Source: RPQJ01 sp044226195 (GTDB lineage Bacteria; Pseudomonadota; Gammaproteobacteria; Steroidobacterales; Steroidobacteraceae). Taken from it: a stretch of 64,000 nt of DNA. The position numbers and the translations under genes were made by a program. The stretch is taken from contig JBGAHO010000010.1 of assembly GCA_044226195.1 (NCBI GenBank), positions 1-64,000 of the forward strand. Direction: 5' to 3'. Positions 33,352 through 41,897 of this stretch are shown piece by piece. How positions within the stretch are numbered: the first letter of the stretch is position 1; every line of letters begins with the position of its first letter. The notes under the pieces are model-generated. The model was not told the origin of the DNA. It saw nothing but the letters and a program-made list of their open reading frames with translations, and searched no databases.

Positions 33352-35493
33352 TCAGAATTTCCCGTAGTAGCCTTCTTTCAGCGCGTCGAACAGGTTGGCG
33401 GCCGAGTGCGACTCGCCGTCGTACTCGATCTGCTCGTCGCCCTTGACGGACACCTCGGTGCCGTCCTCGAGGGTGAACACGTAGGTCGTGTTCTTCAGGT
33501 CCTCTTCCTTCACGAGCACGCCCTGGAACGCCTCGGGGTTGAATCGGAAGGTCGTGCAGCCCTTCAGGCCCTGCTCGTGGGCGTAGAGGTAGATGTCCTT
33601 GAAGTCCTCGTACTTGTAGTCGGTCGGGACGTTCGCGGTCTTCGAGATCGAGGAATCGACCCACTTCTGCGCGGCCGCCTGGATGTCGACGTGCTCGCGC
33701 GGCGTGATGTCGTCCGCCGTAGTGAAGTAGTCCGGCAGCTTGTCGGCCGCCGTGGTGCCGCCCGGCATCGCGTTCGGGTTCACCAGCTCGCGGTAGGCGA
33801 GCAGCTCGAACGAGAAGACGTCGATGCGCTCCTTGGTCTTGCGGCCCTCGCGGATCACGTTGCGGAAATAGTGATGCGCGAACGACGGCTCGATGCCGTT
33901 CGAGGCATTGTTCGCCAGCGACAGCGAGATCGTGCCGGTGGGCGCGATCGAGCTGTGGTGCGTGAAGCGCGAGCCGACCTTCGCCAGCTCGTCGACCAGC
34001 TCGGGGCGCGACTCCGCGACGCGCTGCATGTAGCGGCTGTAGCGGGCGTGCAGCACGCGGCCCGGCAGCTTCTGGCCCAGCTTGATGCCGTCGCGCGCCA
34101 TCTCCGGCCGCTTGCGCAGCATCTCCCGCGTGACCTCGAACTCCTCGTTCATGATCGGCGCCGGGCCCTTCTCCTTCGCGAGGTCGAGGCCCGCCTCCCA
34201 GCCGGCGATCGCCAGTTCCTTCGACACGCGCTCGGTGAAGGCGACCGCGTCGCGCGAGCCGTACTTCATGCGCAGCATGGTGATGGTCGAGCCGAGGCCG
34301 AGGAAGCCCATGCCGTGGCGGCGCTTGCGCAGGATCTCGTCGCGCTGCTGCGCCAGCGGCAGGCCGTTGATCTCGACCACGTTGTCGAGCATGCGCGTGA
34401 AGATGCGCACGGTCTCGCGGAACTCGTCCCAGTCGAAGTGAGCGTCGTCGGCGAACGGGGCGCGCACGAAGCTGGTGAGGTTGATCGAGCCGAGCAGGCA
34501 CGAGCCGTACGGCGGCAGCGGCTGCTCGCCGCAGGGGTTGGTGGCGCGGATGTTCTCGCACCACCAGTTGTTGTTCATCTCGTTGACGCGGTCGATGAGC
34601 ACGAAGCCCGGCTCGGCGAAGTCGTACGTGGAGGACATGATCACGTCCCACAGGCGACGCGCCGGCAGGGTCTTGTAGACCTTGCACAGCACCAGGCCGT
34701 TCGCGTCGCGCACGTAGGTCGACGGGTCCGGCCACTCGCGCCAGACGAACTTCGCGCGGTCGCCGGTGTCCTCACCGGCGATCTCGGCCTCGCGCACCGG
34801 GAAGGCGAGCTTCCATTCCTTGTCCTCGCGCACGGCCTTCATGAACTCGTCGGTGACGAGCAGCGAGAGGTTGAACTGGCGCAGCCGGCCGGCCTCGCGC
34901 TTGGCGCGGATGAACTCCATCGCGTCGGGGTGACCCACGTCGAACGTGCCCATCTGCGCGCCGCGGCGGCCGCCCGCCGACGACACGGTGAAGCACATCT
35001 TGTCGTAGATATCCATGAACGACAGCGGGCCCGACGTGTAGGCGCCGGCCCCGGAGACGTAGGCGCCGCGCGGGCGCAGCGTCGAGAACTCGTAGCCGAT
35101 GCCGCAGCCGGCCTTCAGCGTGAGGCCCGCCTCGTGCACCTTGCCGAGGATGTCGTCCATCGAGTCGCGGATCGTGCCCGAGACCGTGCAGTTGATGGTC
35201 GAGGTCGCGGGCTTGTGTTCCTGCGCGCCGGCGTTCGACGTGACGCGGCCCGCGGGAATCGAGCCGCGGCGCAGCGCCCACAGGAACTTCTCGTACCACT
35301 CCTCGCGCAGCGCTTCCTGCTCGACGTCCGCGAGCGCACGCGCGACACGCTTGTACGTGTCGTCCATCGTGCGGTCGATCGGCGTGCCGTCCTTGGCGGC
35401 GAGGCGATACTTCTTGTCCCAGATGTCGAGAGACGCCTCCTGGAAGGGAATGCTGCGGGCGTCTCTGGGTTCGATCTTCACGGCAGTGCTCAT
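33352..35493 (-). CDS. nrdJa: Adenosylcobalamin-dependent ribonucleotide reductase catalytic subunit NrdJa
   Basis: Catalytic barrel of 713 residues that makes deoxyribonucleotides with B12 instead of a tyrosyl/iron radical, so it works with or without oxygen. Diagnostic segments are INCTVSGTIRDSMDDIL, GCGIGYEFSTLRPRGA, SSAGGRRGAQMGTFDVGHPD, NPCGEQPLPPYGSCLLGSINLT and the radical-site region THHSSIAPTGTISLSLANNASNGIEP. It lacks its own C-terminal thiol tail, supplied by NrdJb. It is probably the main reductase here and is preceded by NrdR-like boxes. Confidence 0.95.
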   Translation of the reverse strand: MSTAVKIEPRDARSIPFQEASLDIWDKKYRLAAKDGTPIDRTMDDTYKRVARALADVEQEALREEWYEKFLWALRRGSIPAGRVTSNAGAQEHKPATSTINCTVSGTIRDSMDDILGKVHEAGLTLKAGCGIGYEFSTLRPRGAYVSGAGAYTSGPLSFMDIYDKMCFTVSSAGGRRGAQMGTFDVGHPDAMEFIRAKREAGRLRQFNLSLLVTDEFMKAVREDKEWKLAFPVREAEIAGEDTGDRAKFVWREWPDPSTYVRDANGLVLCKVYKTLPARRLWDVIMSSTYDFAEPGFVLIDRVNEMNNNWWCENIRATNPCGEQPLPPYGSCLLGSINLTSFVRAPFADDAHFDWDEFRETVRIFTRMLDNVVEINGLPLAQQRDEILRKRRHGMGFLGLGSTITMLRMKYGSRDAVAFTERVSKELAIAGWEAGLDLAKEKGPAPIMNEEFEVTREMLRKRPEMARDGIKLGQKLPGRVLHARYSRYMQRVAESRPELVDELAKVGSRFTHHSSIAPTGTISLSLANNASNGIEPSFAHHYFRNVIREGRKTKERIDVFSFELLAYRELVNPNAMPGGTTAADKLPDYFTTADDITPREHVDIQAAAQKWVDSSISKTANVPTDYKYEDFKDIYLYAHEQGLKGCTTFRFNPEAFQGVLVKEEDLKNTTYVFTLEDGTEVSVKGDEQIEYDGESHSAANLFDALKEGYYGKF

Positions 35494-35661
35494 TGCGACG
35501 ACAGGGCTCCCGAGGCAAGCGGCGGCAGGATTGTTCGTTCGAGGTATTCCCCCTGCCCGAACGCGCGGGACCCGGAGGACCGGGCCAGGCAGGTTCGTTC
35601 AGCTGATTCCCAGCGGTGTCGCCAAGGCCGCCCGTGCCATCCCCCTACGGACGGGCCGGAA

Positions 35662-35677
35662 ACACAACATCTAGGGT
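35662..35677 (-). promoter_or_regulatory. NrdR-like box 1
   Basis: ACACAACATCTAGGGT fits the left half of the NrdR consensus (ACACWAWATNTWGTGT) and shares ACAACATCT with box 2. It lies just downstream of the predicted nrdJ -10, a position suited to repression. Confidence 0.45.
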
Positions 35678-35687
35678 CAGGGGGTGA

Positions 35688-35716
35688 AGCGTATGCACCG
35701 TCCGCCCCCCCGTCAA
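35688..35716 (-). promoter_or_regulatory. Predicted sigma-70 promoter of nrdJab
   Basis: On the minus strand TTGACG (35711-35716) and TACGCT (35688-35693) are separated by 17 nt. The -35 is good and the -10 is weak, and a NrdR-like box lies just downstream. Confidence 0.4.
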
Positions 35717-35840
35717 CTGCTTCTTATGTTGCATCGCGACAGGATTTTAATCATATAAAACAAAGCGTTAGTCACTCCGGTCACGCGACGCCGACAATGC
35801 CTGAAATCCCGTCCGCGTCAAGGGGCGGATTGCCGCAGGA

Positions 35841-35856
35841 CCACAACATCTTGTGT
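35841..35856 (-). promoter_or_regulatory. NrdR-like box 2
   Basis: CCACAACATCTTGTGT is a near-symmetric dyad (arms CACAA and TTGTG around CATC) close to the NrdR consensus. It stands about 180 nt from box 1, much further than the usual ~31 bp pairing, so cooperative binding would need looping. Confidence 0.45.
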
Positions 35857-35973
35857 TCACCGTCCGGCCACCGCTCTTCCACACGCTGTGCACCGGTCAT
35901 CCACAGGCCCGATGCCGCCCCTCACGCGTTCGTGCAGGGGAACTCGCCGCATTCGCGCCCGGTCACAGCACGA

Positions 35974-35994
35974 GGTCTTTCGCCGCGAAAGACC
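35974..35994. repeat. Perfect 10-bp-arm hairpin upstream of degQ
   Basis: GGTCTTTCGC and GCGAAAGACC flank a single C. The CTTTCGC core resembles the inverted repeat at 195-232. The role is unknown; it may be a small dispersed repeat or a leader hairpin. Confidence 0.35.
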
Positions 35995-36063
35995 GGCAAA
36001 AGCGGCCTGCTAGACTCGCGCCGCGCATCGAGATCCCCCGACCCCATGTCCCAGGTAGCCCGC

Positions 36064-37398
36064 ATGAAGTTTCCCCTGAGCCTTGCCGCCCTGCTGCTCT
36101 GCGCGGTCGCCCCGCTCGCGCATGCCCAGTTGCCCGCGCAGCCGGGCGAGACGCCGGTGCCCTCGCTCGCGCCGATGCTGAAGCGCGTGACGCCGGCGGT
36201 GGTCAACATCGCCACGCGCGGCACCGTGCAGGAGCAGAACCCGCTGCTCAACGACCCGTTCTTCCGCCGCTTCTTCGACGTCCCGAACCAGCCGCGGCAG
36301 CGTGAATTCCAGAGCGCCGGCTCGGGCGTGATCGTCGACGCGAAGAACGGCTACATCATCACCAACGCGCACGTGATCGAGAACGCCACGGAGATCACCG
36401 TGCAGCTGCTCGACAACCGCTCGCTCAGCGCCAAGGTCGTCGGCAAGGACGAAGGCTCGGACATCGCGGTGGTGAAGGTGCAGGCCGCGAACCTCACGCA
36501 GATCCCGATCGCCGATTCCGACCGCGCCGAGGTCGGCGACTTCGTGGTCGCCATCGGCAACCCGTTCGGCCTCGGCCACACCGTGACCTCGGGCATCGTC
36601 AGCGCGCTCGGTCGCTCGGGCATCAACCCCGAGGGCTACGAGGACTTCATCCAGACCGACGCGTCGATCAACCCCGGCAATTCCGGCGGCGCGCTCGTCA
36701 ATCTCAACGGCGAGCTGGTCGGCATCAACTCCGCGATCCTCTCGCGCACCGGCGGCAACATCGGCATCGGCTTCGCGATCCCGTCGAACATGATGAAGAT
36801 CGTGATGAACCAGCTGATCAAATACGGCGGCGTGAAGCGCGGCGTGCTCGGCGTGAACATCCAGACCCTCACGCCCGACATCGCCAAGAGCATGGAACTG
36901 CCGGACGCCACGCAGGGCGCGCTGGTCTCGCAGGTGGTCGAAGGCTCGTCGGCCGAGAAGGCCGGCATCAAGGCGGGCGACGTGATCACCGCCGTGAACG
37001 GCCGGGCGGTCAAGGACGCCGCCAGCCTGCGCAATTCCATCGGCCTGCTGGCCATCGGCGAAAACGTCGACCTCACGCTGATGCGCGACGGCAAGCCGCG
37101 CCACGTCACGGCCGTCGTCAGCGAGCGAGACGAGGCTGCCGAGGCCAAGTCCGGCACGCACCCCGGGCTCGAAGGCGCGGTGCTGGCCGATGCGCAGGGC
37201 GGCGGCGTGTTGCTGCGCACGGTGGCCGAGGGCAGCCCGGCGGCCCAGCGCGGCCTGCGTACCAACGACGTGATCCTCGCCGTTGGCCGCACGCGCGTGC
37301 AGAACCTCGCCGAGTTCCTGCGCGCGACCCAGGGCGCCGAGGCCTTCGTCGTGCAGATCCGGCGCGGCAGCGCGATGCTCGTCATCCCGATCCGCTGA
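36064..37398 (+). CDS. degQ: DegQ/DegP-type periplasmic serine protease
   Basis: HtrA-family protease of 444 residues for periplasmic quality control. A signal peptide (KFPLSLAALLLCAVAPLAHA) is followed by a trypsin-like domain with the triad in TNAHV, SDIAVV and NPGNSGGAL. Two PDZ domains follow (about 250-340 and 355-440). The short LA loop (NPLLNDPFFRRFFDVPNQ) is DegQ-like rather than DegP-like. The ATG at 36064 is preferred because AGG lies 8-10 nt upstream; another ATG 18 nt earlier has no Shine-Dalgarno. Confidence 0.9.
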   Translation: MKFPLSLAALLLCAVAPLAHAQLPAQPGETPVPSLAPMLKRVTPAVVNIATRGTVQEQNPLLNDPFFRRFFDVPNQPRQREFQSAGSGVIVDAKNGYIITNAHVIENATEITVQLLDNRSLSAKVVGKDEGSDIAVVKVQAANLTQIPIADSDRAEVGDFVVAIGNPFGLGHTVTSGIVSALGRSGINPEGYEDFIQTDASINPGNSGGALVNLNGELVGINSAILSRTGGNIGIGFAIPSNMMKIVMNQLIKYGGVKRGVLGVNIQTLTPDIAKSMELPDATQGALVSQVVEGSSAEKAGIKAGDVITAVNGRAVKDAASLRNSIGLLAIGENVDLTLMRDGKPRHVTAVVSERDEAAEAKSGTHPGLEGAVLADAQGGGVLLRTVAEGSPAAQRGLRTNDVILAVGRTRVQNLAEFLRATQGAEAFVVQIRRGSAMLVIPIR

Positions 37399-37405
37399 CC
37401 GGGGC

Positions 37406-38320
37406 ATGGCGCTCACGGTCTGCGTCCTCGGCGGAACGGGGTTCATCGGCCGCGAGATCGTTGCCCGGCTCGCGGGCGACGGTCACTCGGTTCGCGTGCT
37501 CACCCGGGATCCGCGTGGCCATCGTGACGTGCGGGTCCTGCCGTCCGTCCGCCTGGTGCGCGCGGACGTGTACGATCCGTCGACCCTCGAGCGCGAATTC
37601 GCCGGCTGCGACGTGGTCATCAACCTGGTCGGCATCCTGAACGAACGCCGGCTCGGCAACGGCAGTCGCGAGTTCCAGCGCGTGCACACCGAGCTCACGA
37701 TCCAGGTGGCCCAGGCGTGCCGCGCGGCCGGCGTGAAGCGCTACCTGCACATGAGCGGCCTGAAGGCGGACGCGCAGCACGGGCCCAGCCACTACCTGCG
37801 GACCAAGGGCGCCGCCGAGGATTACCTGCGTCGCGAGCATGCGGCGGGCCGACCGGAGTTCGTGATCTTCCAGCCGTCGGTCGTGTTCGGCCCGCACGAC
37901 CAGTTCGTCAACAAGTTCGCCACGATCCTGCGACTGACGCCGTTCCTGCCGCTGGCCTGCGCGCAGGCGAAATTCGCACCGGTGTACGTGGGCGACGTGG
38001 CGGATGCGTTCGTGGCCTGCCTCGAGCGACGGGATGTCGCCGGCCGCAGCTTCCAGTTGTACGGTCCCGAGACACTCAGCCTCGGCGACATCGTGCGACT
38101 GACGGCGCGCACCCTCGGCCTGCGTCGGGTGGTCATTCCGCTGCCGCGCGCGGTCGCGCGCTGGCAGGCCGCGCTCATGGATTACGTGCCCGGCAAGCCG
38201 TTCTCGACCGACAACTTCAATTCGGCGTCACAGGATTCCGTGGGCGATCGCGACGGGCTCGCCGAACTCGGCCTGCCCCGCACGCCCTTCGCCGCCACCA
38301 TCGCCACCTATCTGAAATAG
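37406..38320 (+). CDS. NAD(P)-binding SDR, complex I NDUFA9-like
   Basis: Atypical short-chain dehydrogenase of 304 residues. It has the Rossmann start VCVLGGTGFIGREIVARL, CDVVINLVGIL, the YLHMSGLKAD and SHYLRTKGAAEDYL segments (YxxxK replaced in part), and FQPSVVFGP. This matches the bacterial NDUFA9/NmrA-like group, often linked to quinone or respiratory functions. It starts 7 nt after degQ. Its TAG stop is contributed by an arm of the inverted repeat at 38314-38353. Confidence 0.85.
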   Translation: MALTVCVLGGTGFIGREIVARLAGDGHSVRVLTRDPRGHRDVRVLPSVRLVRADVYDPSTLEREFAGCDVVINLVGILNERRLGNGSREFQRVHTELTIQVAQACRAAGVKRYLHMSGLKADAQHGPSHYLRTKGAAEDYLRREHAAGRPEFVIFQPSVVFGPHDQFVNKFATILRLTPFLPLACAQAKFAPVYVGDVADAFVACLERRDVAGRSFQLYGPETLSLGDIVRLTARTLGLRRVVIPLPRAVARWQAALMDYVPGKPFSTDNFNSASQDSVGDRDGLAELGLPRTPFAATIATYLK

Positions 38321-38353
38321 GGGACATTCCTCTATTTTCTGTCCCCTATTTTC
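38314..38353. repeat. REP-like inverted repeat supplying both convergent stop codons
   Basis: The arms GAAATAGGGGACA and TGTCCCCTATTTTC (one extra T) surround a 13-nt loop. The AATAGGGGACA motif is familiar from REP/RAYT-associated repeats in proteobacteria. The TAG of the NDUFA9-like gene and the TAG of the opposite aminopeptidase gene both lie inside the arms. It can also act as a bidirectional terminator. Confidence 0.6.
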
Positions 38354-39392
38354 CGCAGAGGTCGGTGTGACGCTGGCCCGCGGGCAGCGTACGCAAGGCA
38401 GCCGCGCGCTCGTAGAACGCCGGCAGCGAGCCCGCGTCGTCGAGCATCCGCCGCAGCCCGGGCACGCAGTCCATGTAGGTGGCGATCGACGCCAGGTGCG
38501 CGTTGTTGAGCGACCGCGCGAACCAGCCGTCGTACCCGGCATAACCGCCCCAGCGCGCGCGCAACTGCGCGTACTCGAACTTCAGGCGCCCGAATTCGCG
38601 CTGCTTCTCGATGCGCAGCGTCTCGACGGGTTGCCCGGAGGCATAGAGCCTCGCCAGCCGCGACCGCGTCGTCCGCAGCAACGCCGCAAACTCCGCCTCG
38701 CGCCCGGCCGCACGCTGGTAGGCCTCGAGTTCCGCCGCCTGGCCCCGGGCAGTCAGCCAGCGCCGCACGCCCTCGTCCTCCACGACGGTCGCGAACGCCT
38801 CGTTGAACTCGCTGTCACCCTCGAAGTAGAGCCGCTCATGCGCGAGCTCGTGAAAAATCGTGCCGACGAAGCGCGACTCGCGCCAGCCGAACATGGTGCT
38901 GAACAGCGGGTCCGGCAGGTGGCCGAGGGTGGAATACGTCGGCACGCCGCCGACCGCGACGTCGTCGCCGCGCATCGACAGCTTGAGCGCGAGGTCGCGC
39001 GCGCGCCGCTCCTCGAAGTAGCCGCGATACGCGACGCAGCCCGCCACCGGAAAGCACCAGCGCCTCGGCGCCACCGAGAATTCCGGCGTCGCCACCACGT
39101 TCCAGACGGCGTACGGCCGACCGAGGTCGGCGTACTTGCGGTAGCTGCGGCCGTCCGGCAGGCCGAGGTCCTGGATCGCGAAGTCGCGGGCCTGCTGCGC
39201 CAGTTCGAGGCGGCCCCGGGTCTGCGCGTCGGTCTTCGGGTCGGCCAGCACGGCGGGAATCGGACGACTCTTCGACATCACCCCGAGCTGGCCGCGGGCG
39301 GCCTGCAGCACGTAGCAGCCCGAGAGCGACAGCAGGGCGAGCGCGATGCACGCGAGGCGCGCCTGCCGGGAAATCGCTACGATTCGTTCCAT
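38346..39392 (-). CDS. Predicted aminopeptidase (COG4324), lipoprotein
   Basis: Putative zinc aminopeptidase of 348 residues with a lipoprotein signal ending LALLSLSGC. The zinc motif is FHELAHERLYFEGDSEFNEAFATVVEDEGV, where HELAH and the downstream Glu are the expected ligands. The family is common in Betaproteobacteria and its substrate is unknown. Its ATG overlaps the ATG of the divergent cca gene (CCATGG). The C-terminal stop lies in a REP-like repeat. Confidence 0.8.
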   Translation of the reverse strand: MERIVAISRQARLACIALALLSLSGCYVLQAARGQLGVMSKSRPIPAVLADPKTDAQTRGRLELAQQARDFAIQDLGLPDGRSYRKYADLGRPYAVWNVVATPEFSVAPRRWCFPVAGCVAYRGYFEERRARDLALKLSMRGDDVAVGGVPTYSTLGHLPDPLFSTMFGWRESRFVGTIFHELAHERLYFEGDSEFNEAFATVVEDEGVRRWLTARGQAAELEAYQRAAGREAEFAALLRTTRSRLARLYASGQPVETLRIEKQREFGRLKFEYAQLRARWGGYAGYDGWFARSLNNAHLASIATYMDCVPGLRRMLDDAGSLPAFYERAAALRTLPAGQRHTDLCGK

Positions 39393-40614
39393 GGACGTCT
39401 ACCTCGTCGGCGGAGCGGTGCGCGACCGGCTGCTCGGCCTGCCCGTCAAAGAGCGCGATTACGTGGTGGTCGGCGCCGTGCCCGACGACCTCATGGCCGA
39501 GGGCTTCCGGCCGGTCGGCAAGGACTTCCCCGTCTTCCTGCATCCGCAGACCGGCGAACAGTACGCGCTCGCCCGAACCGAAAGAAAGACCGGGCCGGGG
39601 TACTACGGATTCGCCACGCGCTTCTCCCCCGACGTGACGCTCGAGGAAGACCTGCTGCGCCGCGACCTCACGATCAACGCGATGGCCGAACGCGCGGACG
39701 GCACGGTCGTGGATCCCTACGGCGGTCGCCGCGACCTCGAGGCGCGGCAACTGCGCCACGTCTCGCCGGCCTTCGTCGAGGACCCGCTGCGCGTCCTGCG
39801 CGTCGCCCGCTTCGCCGCCCGGTACGCCCCGCTCGGGTTCCACGTCGCCGGGGAGACACTCGACCTGATGTCCCGGATCGCCCGGTCGGGCGAACTGGGT
39901 GCACTGGTGCCCGAGCGGGTGTGGGTCGAGACGGAGCGGGCGCTCGGCGAAGACACGCCGACCGTCTATATCGAGGTCCTGCGGGCCTGCGGCGCACTTG
40001 CCGCGCTGTTCCCGGAAATCGACGCGCTGTTCGGCGTGCCGCAACCGCCGCAATGGCATCCCGAGGTCGACACCGGGGTGCACACGCTGCAGGTGCTCGA
40101 GGTCGCGGCCGAACTGTCGCTCGAGACGACCGTCCGTTTCGCCGCGCTGGTCCACGACGTCGGCAAGGGCCTCACGCCCCGCGACCAGTGGCCGCGCCAC
40201 CTCGGCCACGAAGCCGCCGGGGCGCGCCTGATCGAGACCCTGTGCGAGCGACTCAAGGTGCCGACGGAGCACCGTGAACTCGCCGTGCTCGTCGCCCGCC
40301 ATCACGCGCGTGTGCATCGCGTCGCGGAGCAGCGTCCCGGCACCGTGCTGGAATTGCTCGAGATGACGGACGCGTTCCGGCGTGGCGAACGCTTCCAGCG
40401 CTTCCTGCTGGCCTGCGAGGCGGATGCCCGGGGACGCGGCCCGGAACTGCGGCGCGCACCGTATCCGCAGTCGGCGCAACTGCGCAGCGCGCTGGCCGCC
40501 GCCGCCGCGGTGCGACTGCCGCCCGAGGTGCTCGCCCGCGACAAGGGTCCGATCATCGCCGAGCGCCTGCGGGCCGCGCGCATCGAGGCCATCCGCTCGC
40601 TCGCGGTCGCCTGA
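39391..40614 (+). CDS. cca: Multifunctional CCA tRNA nucleotidyltransferase
   Basis: Adds or repairs the 3' CCA end of tRNAs; 407 residues. The nucleotidyltransferase head has VYLVGGAVRDRLLG and the metal site KERDY(V), then LLRRDLTINAMA and the RNA-binding ERVWVETERALG. A C-terminal HD phosphohydrolase domain is present (HTLQVLEV...VRFAALVHDVGKG, HRELAVLVARHHARVH), which makes it the multifunctional gamma/beta type. It lacks a clear Shine-Dalgarno. Its ATG overlaps that of the divergent aminopeptidase gene. Confidence 0.95.
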   Translation: MDVYLVGGAVRDRLLGLPVKERDYVVVGAVPDDLMAEGFRPVGKDFPVFLHPQTGEQYALARTERKTGPGYYGFATRFSPDVTLEEDLLRRDLTINAMAERADGTVVDPYGGRRDLEARQLRHVSPAFVEDPLRVLRVARFAARYAPLGFHVAGETLDLMSRIARSGELGALVPERVWVETERALGEDTPTVYIEVLRACGALAALFPEIDALFGVPQPPQWHPEVDTGVHTLQVLEVAAELSLETTVRFAALVHDVGKGLTPRDQWPRHLGHEAAGARLIETLCERLKVPTEHRELAVLVARHHARVHRVAEQRPGTVLELLEMTDAFRRGERFQRFLLACEADARGRGPELRRAPYPQSAQLRSALAAAAAVRLPPEVLARDKGPIIAERLRAARIEAIRSLAVA

Positions 40615-40626
40615 GGCGAACCTCGC

Positions 40627-41805
40627 CTACAGCAGGTGGCGCAGGTCGCGGGTCGCGAAGCCCCGCAGGTCGCCGTCGTAGTCGCGCGCGAGCGCGAGCA
40701 CCTTGAAGCGCTCGCCCATCTCGCCCGGCAGGGTGAGCACCATCACCTGCCGCGACACGTTGACGCGCTCGACCACGTCGAGGTCACTCACGTCCGCGAC
40801 GAAGTCCGCGATGCCGCAGCCGATCAGGAACTGCGCCTGCGTGGTGTAGCCGGCGACGTCGAGTCCGGCGGCCTGCGCAGCTTCGGCCACCGCGGTGAAA
40901 TCGACCCAGGCCGTGATGTCCTGCAGGCCGAGCCGCGTGTAAGGATCGTCGTGGAAGCGGTGGCGGAAGTGGCACATCAGCGTGCCCATGCAGCGCTCCG
41001 CCGCGTAGTACTCGCGCCGCGGCAGGCCGTAGTCGATGAACAGCTGCACGCCGCGGCGCTGTACGGCGGCAATCGATGCGAGCCACGCCGTCAGCCCGAC
41101 GTTGATCTCCGACACGTAGCCGTCCGGCAGGGGCGCGCCGAGTTCCGCCTCGAGCGCACGGACGCGATCGCGTAGTGGCTGCGCCGCCCGCGCGGGCGCC
41201 GGCTCGAATCTTCCGAACTGCCACGCGACGCCGACCGCATCGACCTCGCCACCCCGGATCGCGAAGCGTTCGACCGGCAGCGCGTCGAGCACCTCGTTGG
41301 CGAGCGTCACGCCGTCGAACGGCTCGGGCAGGCGATCGAGCCACTCCACGCGCCCGAGCAGGTGCGGCACGTCACGGGCGAGCGTCGCACGCTGCCGCTC
41401 ACGCAGGTCGGCGCTGACGTCGAGGATGCGATAGCGCGCAGGCAGCGCGCCGAGTCGCTCGAGCTCCCCGAGGACGCCGGCCGCCATCACGCCGGAGCCC
41501 GCACCGAGCTCGAGGATGTCGCCGCCGCCGAGGTGACCGAGCACCTGCGCGCACTGCCGCGCGAGGCAGCGCGAGAACACCGGCGCGACCTCAGGGGCCG
41601 TGACGAAGTCGCCGGCCGCGCCGAGCTTGCGCGCGCCGGCGCTGTAGTAGCCGAGGCCCGGCTCGTAGAGCGCCGCTTCCATGTAACGTGCGAATGGAAT
41701 CCAGCCACCCTGGGTGCGAATGATTTCGCGCAGCCGTTCCGCGAGCCGCTCGCTGTGGGCGGCTTCCTCCGGCGTGAGCTCGGGCAGGTCGAGCGCCGCG
41801 CTCAC
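40627..41805 (-). CDS. midA: SAM-dependent methyltransferase, MidA/NDUFAF7 family
   Basis: Protein of 392 residues (COG1565), related to the arginine methyltransferase NDUFAF7 needed for complex I assembly in mitochondria. Typical segments are GWIPFARYMEAALYEPGLGYY, ARKLGAAGDFVTAPEVAPVF, ILELGAGSGVMA (SAM motif I), LANEVLDALPVERF and QLFIDYGLPRREYY. The GTG at 41805 is the start, with GGGAGG 9-10 nt upstream. It is convergent with cca and divergent from folM. The target in bacteria is unknown. Confidence 0.9.
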   Translation of the reverse strand: MSAALDLPELTPEEAAHSERLAERLREIIRTQGGWIPFARYMEAALYEPGLGYYSAGARKLGAAGDFVTAPEVAPVFSRCLARQCAQVLGHLGGGDILELGAGSGVMAAGVLGELERLGALPARYRILDVSADLRERQRATLARDVPHLLGRVEWLDRLPEPFDGVTLANEVLDALPVERFAIRGGEVDAVGVAWQFGRFEPAPARAAQPLRDRVRALEAELGAPLPDGYVSEINVGLTAWLASIAAVQRRGVQLFIDYGLPRREYYAAERCMGTLMCHFRHRFHDDPYTRLGLQDITAWVDFTAVAEAAQAAGLDVAGYTTQAQFLIGCGIADFVADVSDLDVVERVNVSRQVMVLTLPGEMGERFKVLALARDYDGDLRGFATRDLRHLL

Positions 41806-41897
41806 GCGACGAATCCTCCCCGGGCGACACGACGAACGGGCTCCGGTATCGTGCGGACACACGCCCGCGCGCCACGGCGGGCCGCGACAGGCAGGAC

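Larger units (their letters stand above)
35494..36063. promoter_or_regulatory. Divergent control region (570 nt) between nrdJa and degQ
   Basis: No convincing gene. It contains two NrdR-like boxes, a minus-strand -35/-10 pair, an AT-rich patch (TTAATCATATAAAACAAAG, 35746-35764) and a hairpin at 35974-35994. Confidence 0.5.

Noticed and set aside
35494..35700. Possible cobalamin riboswitch upstream of B12-dependent nrdJa
   Set aside because: The minus strand has scattered pieces such as GGGAATCAG and ACCTGCC that recall a B12 box, but the spacing is wrong and the core helices were not found.
33406..36045. Very long plus-strand open frame opposite nrdJ
   Set aside because: It is an antisense shadow created by high GC content; only its 3' part (degQ) shows protein-family features, while the opposite strand encodes conserved NrdJ.
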